From Myrica gale (taxonomy: Eukaryota; Streptophyta; Magnoliopsida; Fagales; Myricaceae), in contig OZ005616.1 in assembly GCA_963930655.1 (NCBI GenBank), positions 11,498,001 through 11,562,000 of the forward strand: 64,000 nucleotides of DNA. Reading direction: 5' to 3'. Positions 1 through 9,774 of the stretch are shown piece after piece (position 1 is the first letter of the stretch; each line of letters opens with the position of its first letter). A program made the translations under genes and the position numbers. The notes below the pieces were generated by a model that worked only from the letters and a program-made list of their open reading frames with translations, was not told the DNA's origin and did no database searches.

Positions 1-2
1 TT

Positions 3-1393
3 CCGGAGGGGCGGTTTGGCGTTGGCTGGCAGGCATTTGCTCAGTCTGTTGAGGAGCTGATTTCTGTGTTTGGGGAGATGCGTCGTTCAAGCGTGGGGCA
101 AGCAGTGCCAGAGGTTAGGCAAGGTGTTTCTTTTGCCCAGCTGGTGAAGGGTGGCTCGGCGGCGATGGAGGAGGGAGGGGGAGTTTCGGGAGCCTTGCGT
201 TGGTAACGGAAACCTGACAAGTCACGTGAGTTCAATTCGAAATGTTGTTGTTGGGGGGCCTGCTAAGTTGGCTGGGACTGATGGGGAGCTCTGGGCGCAT
301 TTAATGCGCTTGCGAGATGAGCTGGAAAGCCTCATCACTCTGGTTGAAAATCAACGGAAGGAATCACGGAAGGCATGTGCTTCTCTTGCGTTGGACCGTG
401 GATCTGGGCTTTGTGAGTCCGGTCCATCGACCAGTTTGGGCCTCGTAAAGGCTGTCTCAGAGCCTCTCGTTGGTGTGGAGGGGGAAAGGGCCCCGGCTGG
501 GTGGGTGGACCGAGCTGGGCTCTCTTGCGTCAGGCCGTGGGTCTGGGTTCTTTGTGTCTGGCCCATCGACCCAGTTGGGTGTCGGGTGCCGAGATGTCCC
601 CTTGCAGGCGGAGCGTAGCGCCATCTCCGTTCCCGTGGCCAAGCTCTCGGATGCTGACCGGATCTCCACGACGGTAGAAGCCTTGCCTCCGGCGACCCTT
701 TCTGTGGTGACAGGGATGGGTTCCGGCGAATCACCGGCGCCGGAACAGTCTCATGCAGCTGGAGCAGATTTAACCCATTTCTCTCTTGACATGCCGGAGA
801 CGACGGGGGGCTCCGTTTCGGAGCCAGATCGCGTCGATCTACAGGATCCGGGGAGTTGTGATACCGAGAAGGGGTGGGCAAAGTTGGATCCTTCTGCGGG
901 GGCTATTTCCGATGGTTTGGAGGAGGGGGAATGTCCTCGGGCTATGTTGGATCCTCTGGCTGGTGTTGAGAGTTCTCACTCTCTAGAGTTGGAGGTTGGA
1001 GTTCCAGAGGTGGGACTGCTAGAAGCAGCGGGCACTGTTGGAGGGGAGTTGTCTTTGGTGGAGGTGGGAATGCTAGAAGCAGCGGGCACTGTTGTAAAAC
1101 CAGTTCTCAAATCTCAACCCTGGACGGTCAGTTTCCCAAGTAAAGCTGTGGGGGGGGGGAAATCTCCGGCGTGGGTCTTGGACATGGTTTCCTCGGTGGG
1201 TAAGATGGTTGGGGTGTCGTGTAGTGGTCAAGAGGAAAAATTGTGGGATCTCTTTGCAGCGTTGGAACGTAATCGGGTACCGCTTACTTCACAAAAGTCC
1301 AGAAAGTCAGGGGGGCGGATGATCAGGGAGTTGAAGGGGTTGAAGTCTTCGGTTAATTATGAAGGGTCTTCTGCACTCGCTACGAAGACGTAA
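3..1393 (+). pseudogene. LINE ORF1 relic (frameshifted), C-terminal half
   Basis: Translation in shifting frames shows family landmarks: a VSFAQLVKG-like segment near base 130, a low-complexity Gly/Ser/Pro linker (bases 380-1100), and a C-terminal block at about 1160-1365 with WVLDMV, VGVSCSG, then IRELKGL and SVNYEG. Blocks of this kind usually end the ORF1 of a plant LINE family, just upstream of the endonuclease ORF. At least two frame changes (near bases 200 and 450) break it; the longest intact piece is 470-1393, stopping at TAA. GPSTSLG and GPSTQLG in two frames show an older internal duplication. No RNA-binding zinc knuckle is left in the window. Not functional. Confidence 0.6.
1007..1094 (+). 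repeat. 54-bp in-frame tandem duplication in ORF1 linker
   Basis: Bases 1007-1040 and 1061-1094 are near-identical (one mismatch seen), spaced 54 bp, so 18 codons were duplicated in frame. Both copies encode EVGxLEAAGTV. Confidence 0.8.
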
Positions 1394-1669
1394 AAGTTAC
1401 GGACTGATTGCTTGGGGACTCAGTTGTGGCGTCTTGTTGGCTCTGAGGGAGGGAGGGAGTTCTAGGGAGAGTCTACTTGGCTAGTGGGCTGAGGGTGTTT
1501 TTGTTTCTCGGGAGAGTCTTGTTGACTTCTCTAGTTTGCTTCTCGGGAGCGTCCTCAGTATTTTCTCTTGTACTGTTGACTCCATTGTCGCGTGTACTTT
1601 GTCTTTTCTTCTTTTTAATAAAATTGGCTTAATTATCAAAAAAAAAGAATAAGAAGAAAAAAAGAAGTA

Positions 1670-2538
1670 AATGGAACAATAACTAAATAATAGAAGAGAT
1701 CTGCCATCAATTATTTGTTGTACATACATGTGGTCATCCATGAAGCCGTTAGCAACCAAAATATCATTGCATTGAGTTTATTCACAGGCAAAACTTCTTA
1801 AACAGTTTAAAGACAAAAGTATCAAATGGAGGCCTGAAGTAGATATAGAAACATCCATTTGTTAAAACTAGTGTAATAAACCATGTCGATAACACATTCC
1901 TACACATTGTGTTAGTAACCACAATAGACTCATAACCCATCAAGCTGGTGGTTTTGTGAGCATTGTCAAAAAATAGCACCACCAAAAATAGATTGCTAGA
2001 TTATCAAGAGAAATTTTAGAACTCGTGTATCATCAAAGCTTGGACTCTTGTCCTTTGGCTACATATAGTCGGAAGCCAAGGTTTCCCCAAAACAAATAAT
2101 ATTGTTATCCTAGATACTCGACATTTTAAACTCCAGACAAGATCAAGAAACCACTAGTGTCTTCATTCACATATCCTCCAAAAATTACAATACTTGTAAA
2201 ACAGCCCAGGCTAGATGAGGTGAGTTTTGTTGAGTTGAGTGGAATTTGTATTATATATGATGCCTATCCTAAGCATTCGACAAGATAATAAGCACATCAT
2301 TCCTGTATGATCATGTAAATCAAGAGAGGATCTAAATACATGTCTTGCCAAAAAACAAATATATAATACTGTTAGCAATCCTCATTGGCAAAATAACTAT
2401 ATCCCAGTCATATTTACTAAATTAATCAAGGCAAGAAAATATCGGTTAAAACCAAAAGAAAGAAGTGCCAGACTAAGAACCGTTGAATATGTTTTAACAT
2501 GATGTAAGGGATAAGTAACAAGATCCACAAATACATAC
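1670..2538. other. AT-rich spacer, probably KAE1 intron
   Basis: No coding signal was found on either strand. The KAE1 splice donor lies at the right edge (GT on the minus strand at 2538-2537), so if the gene is intact this stretch plus the LINE remnant is intron. I looked on the minus strand for the conserved second half of KAE1 and did not see it. Confidence 0.5.
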
Positions 2539-3093
2539 CTGCTCAATGTTATACCCAGGACTTGGATCATTGGAAAGGGTTAACACCCTAGCAAATCGAT
2601 CCAAGCAATTTCCAACAGCAATATCAATAGTTTCCCCAAAGATCCGGTACCGCCCTTCACTATATGCAATTACCTGCGTATTCCCACCACTAACATACAA
2701 CACAACAGGATCCTCTGCCCCAGTCACAATCCTTCCCATCTCAATATGTGCCACACAGTGATTAACTGCAACAATGGGCTTCTTCCACAATTGCGAAAGA
2801 ATCCGAACAACAATAGCAGCAACTTGTAGTGGGGCTCCCATACCAGGGCCCTTGGTGTAACAGAGGCAATCAATTTCATCCAGGGTTATTTGGGCAGTCT
2901 TCAGAGCAGATTTCACCAGTGGAAGAATGTGCTGGAGATGGTGTTGGGCAGTTTCTCGGGGAAGGAATCCTTGCCCAGGAGGTGTAATGTAGGTGTGGCG
3001 TGGGTTGGATAGAATGGAGCCATCTAAAGTTACAACCCCAACACCAATCTTGTTGGCTGAACCCTCAAACCCTAGGGCTATCATTTTCTTCAT
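2539..3093 (-). CDS. KAE1 (OSGEP): tRNA N6-adenosine threonylcarbamoyltransferase, first coding exon
   Basis: This exon encodes the first 185 residues of the Kae1/OSGEP/Gcp family, the catalytic ATPase-fold subunit of the cytosolic KEOPS complex, which transfers threonylcarbamoyl to A37 of ANN-decoding tRNAs. Visible marks are the N-terminal GFEGSANK, the substrate loop [10 protein letters not shown] (about residues 82-91), the metal-binding HCVAH (His112, His116), SGGNTQ (about 135-140) and [18 protein letters not shown]. The start is the ATG at 3093, placing [11 protein letters not shown] at the family's usual N-terminus. The exon ends at a perfect donor, CAG|GTATGT. An acceptor (TTACAG|G) lies 23 bases before the ATG, so the leader is also spliced. 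The family is about 350 residues, so the rest must lie left of the window or be lost. No disabling mutation is seen. Confidence 0.93.
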
Positions 3094-4150
3094 TCTCAAA
3101 ATAATGGAAAGCAGACCTGTAATTCAAGTCCATAACCAAACAGTTAAATATCTTTAACTACCTAAATATCTTACAGGTTAGGGAAATTGTCACCCAAGTC
3201 TAAGCCTTGCAAGTCAAACAAAAAATCATTATCATATTATGTCAAAAGACTACGCTCGGAAGTTCAGCTAGTCCCTAAACAACAATCTAAACATTAGCAA
3301 TACCAAAATACAACTGCCTCAATTATTTCTATATAAAATGTAATGCATTACCTCTTCTCCTTTATCTTTAACCTATGATCCAGACACATTGAAAAGATAC
3401 TCGGTAATAATCACTTTTCCCTTTCATCATGAAGCGACTAAACAACAGGACTATTGGGATTACTCAAAACTCAAGCATACACAACAAAGTTATAAGCAAC
3501 GTTTAAATTATACAAATACTTACATACGTATACAGACCCACTCAAAAGGGAGAGGGAGAGGGAGAGGGAAAGAGACACGAGGCAGGCGACAATATGAGGT
3601 GCAGAGTCTGCAGACGGGGCAAATTTGATAGTAACCAGAAACCGCTTAGTGCATTTGGTTTTTCTTTCTATTTAATCGTTAAACAAAAAAAAAGCTCTGT
3701 TTGAAGTGTGTGAAATCTCTAACACCCCACTTTTTTGTTTTTTGCAATTTTAGTTCAGTCTCTACCCTGAGGGACCCGGACAGGAAAGATATCACCACAT
3801 CGAAAGTAACAAAATAAAGATTAAAACCTTAACAAATCTGTCCAGAACCGGAGAAGGAGAGGGAAGCGTCGCACGCTGAGGATGAGAAGGAGGAGGAGCA
3901 GCAGCAGGTGCAGGATGTCGAGCCAATCCGGGAGCAGGTAATGTTCTCAGGAAAAAAAAATCAGAAATAGCGACAAAGTTGTGGTGTTGAGAGAGAAAGA
4001 GAAGGCCAGCAGCAGGACAGTAGAAGAAACATTCCTTAGTTAGAGTGCGGCGCGACAGGGAGAAGGGAAGACCGAAGAGATGGAAGAAGAGGGGGGAAAA
4101 CAGAAAAATTGCCGAGAGCAGAAAAGAGTTGGGCAGTTAGCCTTACCCAA
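3094..4150 (-). promoter_or_regulatory. KAE1 leader intron, probable 5'UTR exon and promoter
   Basis: Reading leftward, an acceptor at 3117-3118 precedes the coding exon. About 700 bases upstream the composition changes to GC-richer leader-like sequence (3830-4100), with a possible donor AAG|GTTTTA at 3826-3827. I infer a 5'UTR exon there and a leader intron between. The intron holds a short (GGGAGA)n tract at about 3548-3570. The transcription start cannot be fixed. Confidence 0.4.
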
Positions 4151-4642
4151 AGACATTTTTATCCGTCACCTTTAAAAATCAAGCCACTTTTATAAAGGGC
4201 AATCACGTAATAATAAATTTTATATATGTTGATCATATAATCATATCGAGAAAATAAATTAAATCTATATCAATATATTGGATGACATCATAATATATCT
4301 TTTCCAAGATAATTTTTTCCAATGTTTGCAAAAGTCATTCCTTAATTGTTCAATATAGAAATTACCATCAATATTTTCCACGTTTTTTGAAAGGGAAATA
4401 GAAAAGTAAAAAGAAAAAAGATTGTGGACAATCAAATGCATATGAGAAATCTCACCACGAGAGAGGGTGCTCTTGTGATCACGTCCAGAAAAAGTTGTTA
4501 CTCTAATTTTCTCCCTTTTTTAAAAAAATGCATATGACAGATTTTATTCTAATGGAATGAAAATTTATTATCAAACTTGCACAGAGTAGATATCAGAAAT
4601 TCTTACATCTTTGTCAAACGCTTGGTCTCTTGTTATGTTTCC
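4151..4642. other. AT-rich intergenic sequence
   Basis: No open frame, repeat or RNA gene that I can support is present. Confidence 0.5.
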
Positions 4643-4645
4643 TTA

Positions 4646-4823
4646 GGGTGACAAAATATTTCACCAACTCCCAATAAAATACTACAATATAATCTATCTC
4701 TCCCATAAAAAAATATAAAAAAATTACATAAAATATAAAAAATTACCTCTCTCTTCACTTTTTCACTAAATTCAATACTAACACTAAACTCAATACCAAA
4801 AATTTTACAACACAAACATAACC
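4646..4823. mobile_element. Tourist-like MITE, copy A
   Basis: A 178-bp AT-rich element flanked by the trinucleotide TTA (4643-4645 and 4824-4826), the duplication typical of PIF/Harbinger-type MITEs. It shares its whole body, including TAAAATACTACAATATAATC and CTCTCTTCACTTTTTCACTAAA, with copies at 6071-6245 and, inverted, 13030-13223. The ends pair imperfectly around a GTTTGTGTTGAAA-type motif. It has no coding capacity. Confidence 0.75.
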
Positions 4824-4950
4824 TTAGTAAATTAAGGAAGAAAAAAACCTTTGGCCAGTGCCAGAGTTAGGAATTCACCTTTTTAGAGGGCTAAATTAAT
4901 ATTATTATATCTTTATATTTTTTATATTATATACTTCCTATTTATAAAAT

Positions 4951-5185
4951 AGGGATAAATACAACATCGGTATATGCAGTTTACTTCAAAATCAAATAAG
5001 TCCTTGAATTTTAAAACGCATAAAAATAGTCTTTAAAGTTTAAAATCATTCACATTTGAAGGGTCCCGGAAAGACTAAAGTCATGATGAATTTTAAACTT
5101 TAGTGACTAATTTTATGCGTTTTAAAATTTAAGTACTTATTTGATTTTGGAGTAAACTACAGGGACTAATATTGTATTTATCCCT
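4951..5185. mobile_element. Foldback MITE with about 100-bp arms
   Basis: The left arm (from AGGGATAAATACAA) and right arm (to TTGTATTTATCCCT) are inverted copies over about 100 bases, joined by a short loop around GGGTCCCGG. The element is flanked by exact 7-bp repeats ATAAAAT (4944-4950 and 5186-5192). The long arms could form a hairpin RNA if transcribed. The family is probably hAT- or Mutator-derived from the duplication length; it has no ORF. Confidence 0.8.
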
Positions 5186-5192
5186 ATAAAAT

Positions 5193-6070
5193 ATGAAAAT
5201 ATTAGTATAAACATAATTCAGGTTGTGAAAAAAAATATTCTCAATAGATTTTATTGGCTTAAGAATATATAGTACTGCACGTTTATATTACTTTAATTTA
5301 TAAATATAATTTATTTATTCAACAAGTATATTAAGTATGAAGATGGAAAGATAATAGAAAATATATATAAAACAAGAAAGAGTTTAGAGAGACATAATGG
5401 AAGGAGAAATCTCTCATATTATTTTTTTTACAACATTTATGTTTTAACTTTAAGAAATTTTCATATTCAACAATCATAATTTTAAGAAAAAATTCCAATG
5501 TTTGAAAGATTTGTGAATTTTTTAATTCTTTTTAAATGTGTATTTTAGATCTCTCTAAAATAAAAATTATAGGTTATTGTTATATATTCAAACCTACTAA
5601 TTTAGAGGAGGTTTGGCAAATTAGAATTTTCAAAAAAATCTATAATGTTGAAAATTCTCACTGCCAAACTTGAAAGCAGCTATGGCTGAGCGCTCATTTT
5701 ATTCTTATTTTTTTATTTTGATTCCTGGGGTGAGATTATTTTTATTGGAGTTTGTAAAAATAGATTTATAGGTTTAAAACTAGTTTGGAAACTATTTTTA
5801 ATTACATTTTTTTTATTTTGTGAAAAGTTGGTAAATATTTATATTTTAATTGAAGTTTTTTAAAAAGTTGATAAATATGATAATATAATTTATCATTAAA
5901 TGACCTCTCCTTGACGAGCAGGTAAAGCCGTTTTTTTAACGTCAACTACGTAGAGATCTCCATATACCTTTGAACACACTTCATTTTGATTCCAATTTAA
6001 CCAATATCTGTTCGTTAATGTATGTCTAATTTAAAATTTAATGTTAAGTGAATATAATATGATAATATAA
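5193..6070. other. AT-rich intergenic sequence with local duplication
   Basis: No gene is seen. A stretch at about 5923-5960, with TAAAGCC then TCAACTACGTAGAGATC, is repeated at about 6254-6290 on the other side of MITE copy B, indicating an old local duplication. Confidence 0.5.
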
Positions 6071-6245
6071 GGCTGCGTTTGCTACCACAATATTACCTAA
6101 AATATTCTCTCTCCTAATAAAATACTACAATATAATCTCTCTTCCATAAAAAAATATAAAAATTACAAAAAATATAAAAAATTACCTCTCTCTTCACTTT
6201 TTCACTAAACTCAATTACCAAAAATATTTCAACACAAACACAACC
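6071..6245. mobile_element. Tourist-like MITE, copy B
   Basis: This is a 175-bp relative of copy A in the same orientation. Its end GGCTGCGTTTGCTACC pairs imperfectly with the other end, ACACAAACACAACC. Flanking trinucleotides are TAA and GAA, a duplication with one change. Confidence 0.7.
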
Positions 6246-6966
6246 GAAGTTGGCTAAAGCCATTTTTTATTTTCAACTACGTAGAGATCAAACATACTTT
6301 ACAAGCATTTAGCTTCCAATTTAACTCGTGCAATAATTGACCTTGCCCCGTCTGCGTTCATATTGCCTTGAATCGTTGGTTAATGTATTTCTATTTTTTT
6401 TCTAAGCAAATGTATTTCTAGTTATAACACATAAATATAGTACATTTTATACCGCTAAACTGACACGTTTTTTCTCTCTCTCAACATTGGAAGAATCACG
6501 GCACCAAATGATCAGCTATGTTTTAATAATCACTTTGCGCACCAGACGTTCGCCATTAAGCACGAGCCATATGGATATTCCAAAGAGGTCACGCTGGCCA
6601 AACGTGAACAGAATGGCTCGAGCTTATCGTATTTCTAGATTTTCTACAGTGTAATCTTGCCACACGTGCTTAGCGGTGGCTTGAGCGATGGGTATAAATT
6701 TTTTTAGAGACACTGCAGCCTGCCTGAAGCTTCCGATATATACATAAACATTGTCTACAAGAAGACATTCCCATAAGTCTCCTACTTAAAGTGGTACAGA
6801 AGAGATTCCGAATAGTCTTTTACGTGATACACATTACTAAAATGTTAAATATAAAAAATAAGCAGGTCCCCACAAGAGAAGTTATAGGCAGTATCCAACT
6901 CTCCATCAATATAACACTTTTCAAAGAAGTGACTCCGTTGCAAAGGCCACCACAAAAGCAAATGCA
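6246..6966. other. Intergenic sequence
   Basis: No supported gene. Short open frames on both strands at 6791-7009 overlap the first copy of the tandem array and show no recognised domain. Confidence 0.4.
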
Positions 6967-7955
6967 ACCATTACAGTGCAAACCATATATCTGCAGCAAC
7001 ATCCACTGAATATATACTATTCTCCTAGAGTGACGACGTGTCTCCTCCCAACCAGGTACTCCTTACGAAGAGCTATTTGATATTGTGCTGGGTTATAAGA
7101 GTCCATCCATATGAAGCTTCCAAGATGGTTCTACACCCAAATTCAACCAACCACATCGTGAGAGTTGAGACTTGTAGTGTCACCTTCTTGTTGTAAATAT
7201 GGGACTGGGTGTCTACATACCTCGCCGCAGGCATCGAAATGATGTGAACCCGTAGGATTGAAACCCCTTGAACTCATGAACAATTTCAATAAAGACCCAA
7301 CCATTACAGTGCAAACCATATATCAACATCCACTGAATATATACTATTCTCCTAGAGTGACGACGTGTCTCCTCCCAACCAGGTACTCCTTACGAAGAGC
7401 TATTTGATATTGTGTTGGGTTATAAGAGTCCATCCATATGAAGCTTCCAAGATGGTTCTACACCCAAATTCAACCGACCACATCGTGAGAGTTGAGACTT
7501 GTAGTGTCACCTTCTTGTTGTAAATATGGGACTGGGTGTCTACATACCTCGCCGCAGGCATCGAAATGATGTGAACCCGTAGGATTGAAACCCCTTGAAC
7601 TCATGAACAATTTCAATAAAGACCCAACCATTACAGTGCAAACCATATATCTGCAGCAACATCCACTGAATATATACTATTCTCCTAGAGTGACGACGTG
7701 TCTCCTCCCAACCAGGTACTCCTTACGAAGAGCTATTTGATATTGTGCTGGGTTATAAGAGTCCATCCATATGAAGCTTCCAAGATGGTTCTACACCCAA
7801 ATTCAACCGACCACATCGTGAGAGTTGAGACTTGTAATGTCACCTTCTTGTTGTAAATATGGGACTGGGTGTCTACATACCTCGCCGCAGGCATCGAAAT
7901 GATGTGAACCCGAGGATTGAAACCCCTTGAACTCATGAACAATTTCAATAAAGAC
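6967..7955. repeat. Three-copy tandem array, unit about 330 bp
   Basis: Three head-to-tail copies begin near 6971, 7303 and 7631, with periods of about 332 and 328 bp. They are nearly identical; copy 2 lacks a few bases in the CTGCAGCA segment, and the copies differ by scattered single bases. The last copy runs into sequence (7956-8151) that appears joined to the Ty3/gypsy LTR remnant across the solo LTR. On the minus strand the unit encodes short, stop-interrupted peptides without a known domain. The high identity suggests recent amplification. Confidence 0.85.
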
Positions 7956-8151
7956 CCAAGAACACCACAAATTCAGCCAAGGAACAAATCTTGACCCATT
8001 GAACTCTTGTTCCAAGAAACAAGATTATAGTTATAATCTTGACTCGTTGAAAATCTTGCTTCAAGAACCAAGATTGAAGTTAGAACGCCACAAGGAAGAA
8101 TCCTTGATAAGTTATTTAGTTCACTCAAGAACTAAAAGAGAAACTCTCTCT
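7956..8151 (-). mobile_element. Probable inner part of Ty3/gypsy 3' LTR, left of solo LTR
   Basis: If the solo LTR (8157-9431) and one target copy are removed, this sequence becomes contiguous with 9437-9541, whose minus strand begins TGTTGTCCCACATTG, an LTR-like start. It contains repeated AAGATTATAG/CAAGATT-type words. LTR assignment is an inference. Confidence 0.35.
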
Positions 8152-8156
8152 CAGAG

Positions 8157-9431
8157 TGTTAGCCCAAGGTTAATCTTGAGTTATCTAACTCAATTTTGAT
8201 AATAACAAATAAGAAAATATCTTTGGAAGCATTTTAGAATACGTGGTTGTCAATCCACTATTCAATCAAGCATTCTCAATTGTATTTAAAATTTATTATT
8301 AATTCTTTATGCCCTATATTTGATTTAAACACCATGACTTACACCTAAACTATGATATTTTTCATTGTAGGAGTTTTTCGTGTTGATATGAAAATGATTG
8401 GATATCAAAAGCATTGAAAAACTCTATATGTCAAGATGGTGTCCACACATGGTTGACATGGTGTCGACAGATAGCATAGAAGCTAGACTACCATTCTGAT
8501 GGTGTCGACACATGGGAAGCACAATGTCTACACATGCCACAGGCACCTATGAGTCAGTTCCAAACTTGATGAAGTTGTCGACACATAGGCATGTATGTGT
8601 CGACACATGTTGCGGGAACGCTGTTTTTAAAACGATGACTCAGCATGCGAATCAAGACGTTATAGCACTTAAGGCACCTCTCCAACATTCCAAAAAGGTC
8701 CTTGGATACCTCAAGACTAAAGACCTATAAAGGGAACTTTATGGAGAGAGAAAAAGACTTTTGCACACATTTTGCCTCTCTACATCATCAATCTTGACCT
8801 AGTCTTCTTCAAGTGAGAGAAAAGAGCAAAAGACAAAGGCAACACATTTTCCAAGAGATCTAGTCGGTCATTGTTGTCATCATCATCATATCTTGTCTTG
8901 TAGCCATTTATTGAGCTTTGTTTTGCTGATTTGGTTTTGAGAACTATTGTTTATTCATTCATATCTTTGAACATTGAAAATCTTTGAGTGTGGGATACAC
9001 TTGGGCCTACTCTTGAGGATAGAAGAAATCTCATAGGCTTTGAGATTTGTGACGAGCGGAAAAGTGAGCTCGGGAAAACTCTTGTAACGGTTAATTAACA
9101 CCCGGAAGCTAAGTTGTAGACACTATTGGAATATAGTAGAAAAACCCAAGGAAGGAAATAGCCTTGGGGGTGGACGTAGGTAAGTCTTGGCCGAACCACC
9201 TAAAAATTGCGGTGTTATCTCTCTTCCCTGCTCTCGTACTTATTACTATTTGGTCTTTATTGATTTACTATATATTGTCTATCTTTGGGCTTGGCATTAA
9301 ACATATTCACATCTGCATTTTAATTGCTGAACCAAAGGGATGTTTTTCGAATATGAGTTTTTATCAAAAATGGGCTAAATTTTTTATAAACTCAATTCAC
9401 CCCTCCTCTTGGGTTGATATTCGGACTCACA
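8157..9431 (+). mobile_element. Solo LTR (copia-like), exact 5-bp target duplication
   Basis: A 1,275-bp LTR starts TGTTAGCCCAAGG and ends ATTCGGACTCACA, flanked by identical CAGAG (8152-8156, 9432-9436). A TATA-like CTATAAAGG lies at about 8727. The U5 side carries GGGGGTGGACGTAGG, GCCGAACCACCTAAAAA and, near the end, AATTCACCCCTCCTCTTGGG, all features of large plant Ty1/copia LTRs. The same motifs, less conserved, occur in the minus-strand LTRs at 22212, 56784 and 62603. Four exact TGTCGACA palindromes lie upstream of the TATA. No internal domain adjoins it, so it is a solo LTR left by recombination. Confidence 0.9.
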
Positions 9432-9436
9432 CAGAG

Positions 9437-9541
9437 AAAATTATACTTAAGTTTTTTTATGTTCAAAACAATACAAAAAAGCTCATAAATATAGGAGGAG
9501 GTTTGTACAAGTCCCTTATTTCTAAACAATGTGGGACAACA
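9437..9541 (-). mobile_element. Probable start of Ty3/gypsy 3' LTR
   Basis: On the minus strand this begins TGTTGTCCCACATTG about 230 bases after the stop of the polyprotein at 9775. It holds a possible promoter-like TATATTTATGAGC and is interrupted by the solo LTR. No matching 5' LTR was found, so assignment rests on position and the TG start. Confidence 0.35.
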
Positions 9542-9774
9542 TGTACTAACCCCTAGTGAATAGTTTCGCGTGAACATTGACGAGTGAACAGTAACCCCAA
9601 ACAAAAGCCCAACAAGCCCACAAATATGAAGCCTAAAAATTAGGTTGTGCCTCCCTCTATAGCTTGTATCACATGAAGTAGGATTGATTCTTCTTCCTAT
9701 GATCCTATCTTGAACGGTGGAGGAGTCTTGTAAAGTAAATTTGCATACTCGGTACAAATAGATTGTATCAATCC
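9542..9774 (-). other. Untranslated region between gypsy polyprotein and LTR
   Basis: Non-coding link between the integrase C-terminus and the putative 3' LTR. No convincing polypurine tract is seen. Confidence 0.35.

Larger units (their letters stand above)
1..1669 (+). mobile_element. LINE-derived retroposon lacking ORF2 (half-LINE), 5' end outside window
   Basis: The segment reads as the second half of a plant LINE ORF1, then a short GC-rich trailer, then an AATAAA-like stretch and an A-rich tail (about 1638-1669). In a complete LINE the endonuclease/reverse-transcriptase ORF2 (over 3 kb) should follow ORF1; here the trailer follows about 80 bases after the ORF1 stop. The trailer closely resembles the LINE 3' end at 50258-50425 (TAATAAAA followed by a TTATCAAAAAAA-type tail). 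The 5' end and left target duplication lie outside the window. It probably sits in a large KAE1 intron or just beyond a truncated KAE1. The retroposon nature is clear from the tail; the ORF2-loss reading is inference. Confidence 0.65.

Noticed and set aside
6967-7955. Regular repeats considered as a CRISPR array or retrozyme
   Set aside because: The unit is about 330 bp without variable spacers, the DNA is eukaryotic, and no hammerhead core (CTGATGA with GAAA) was found in the unit.
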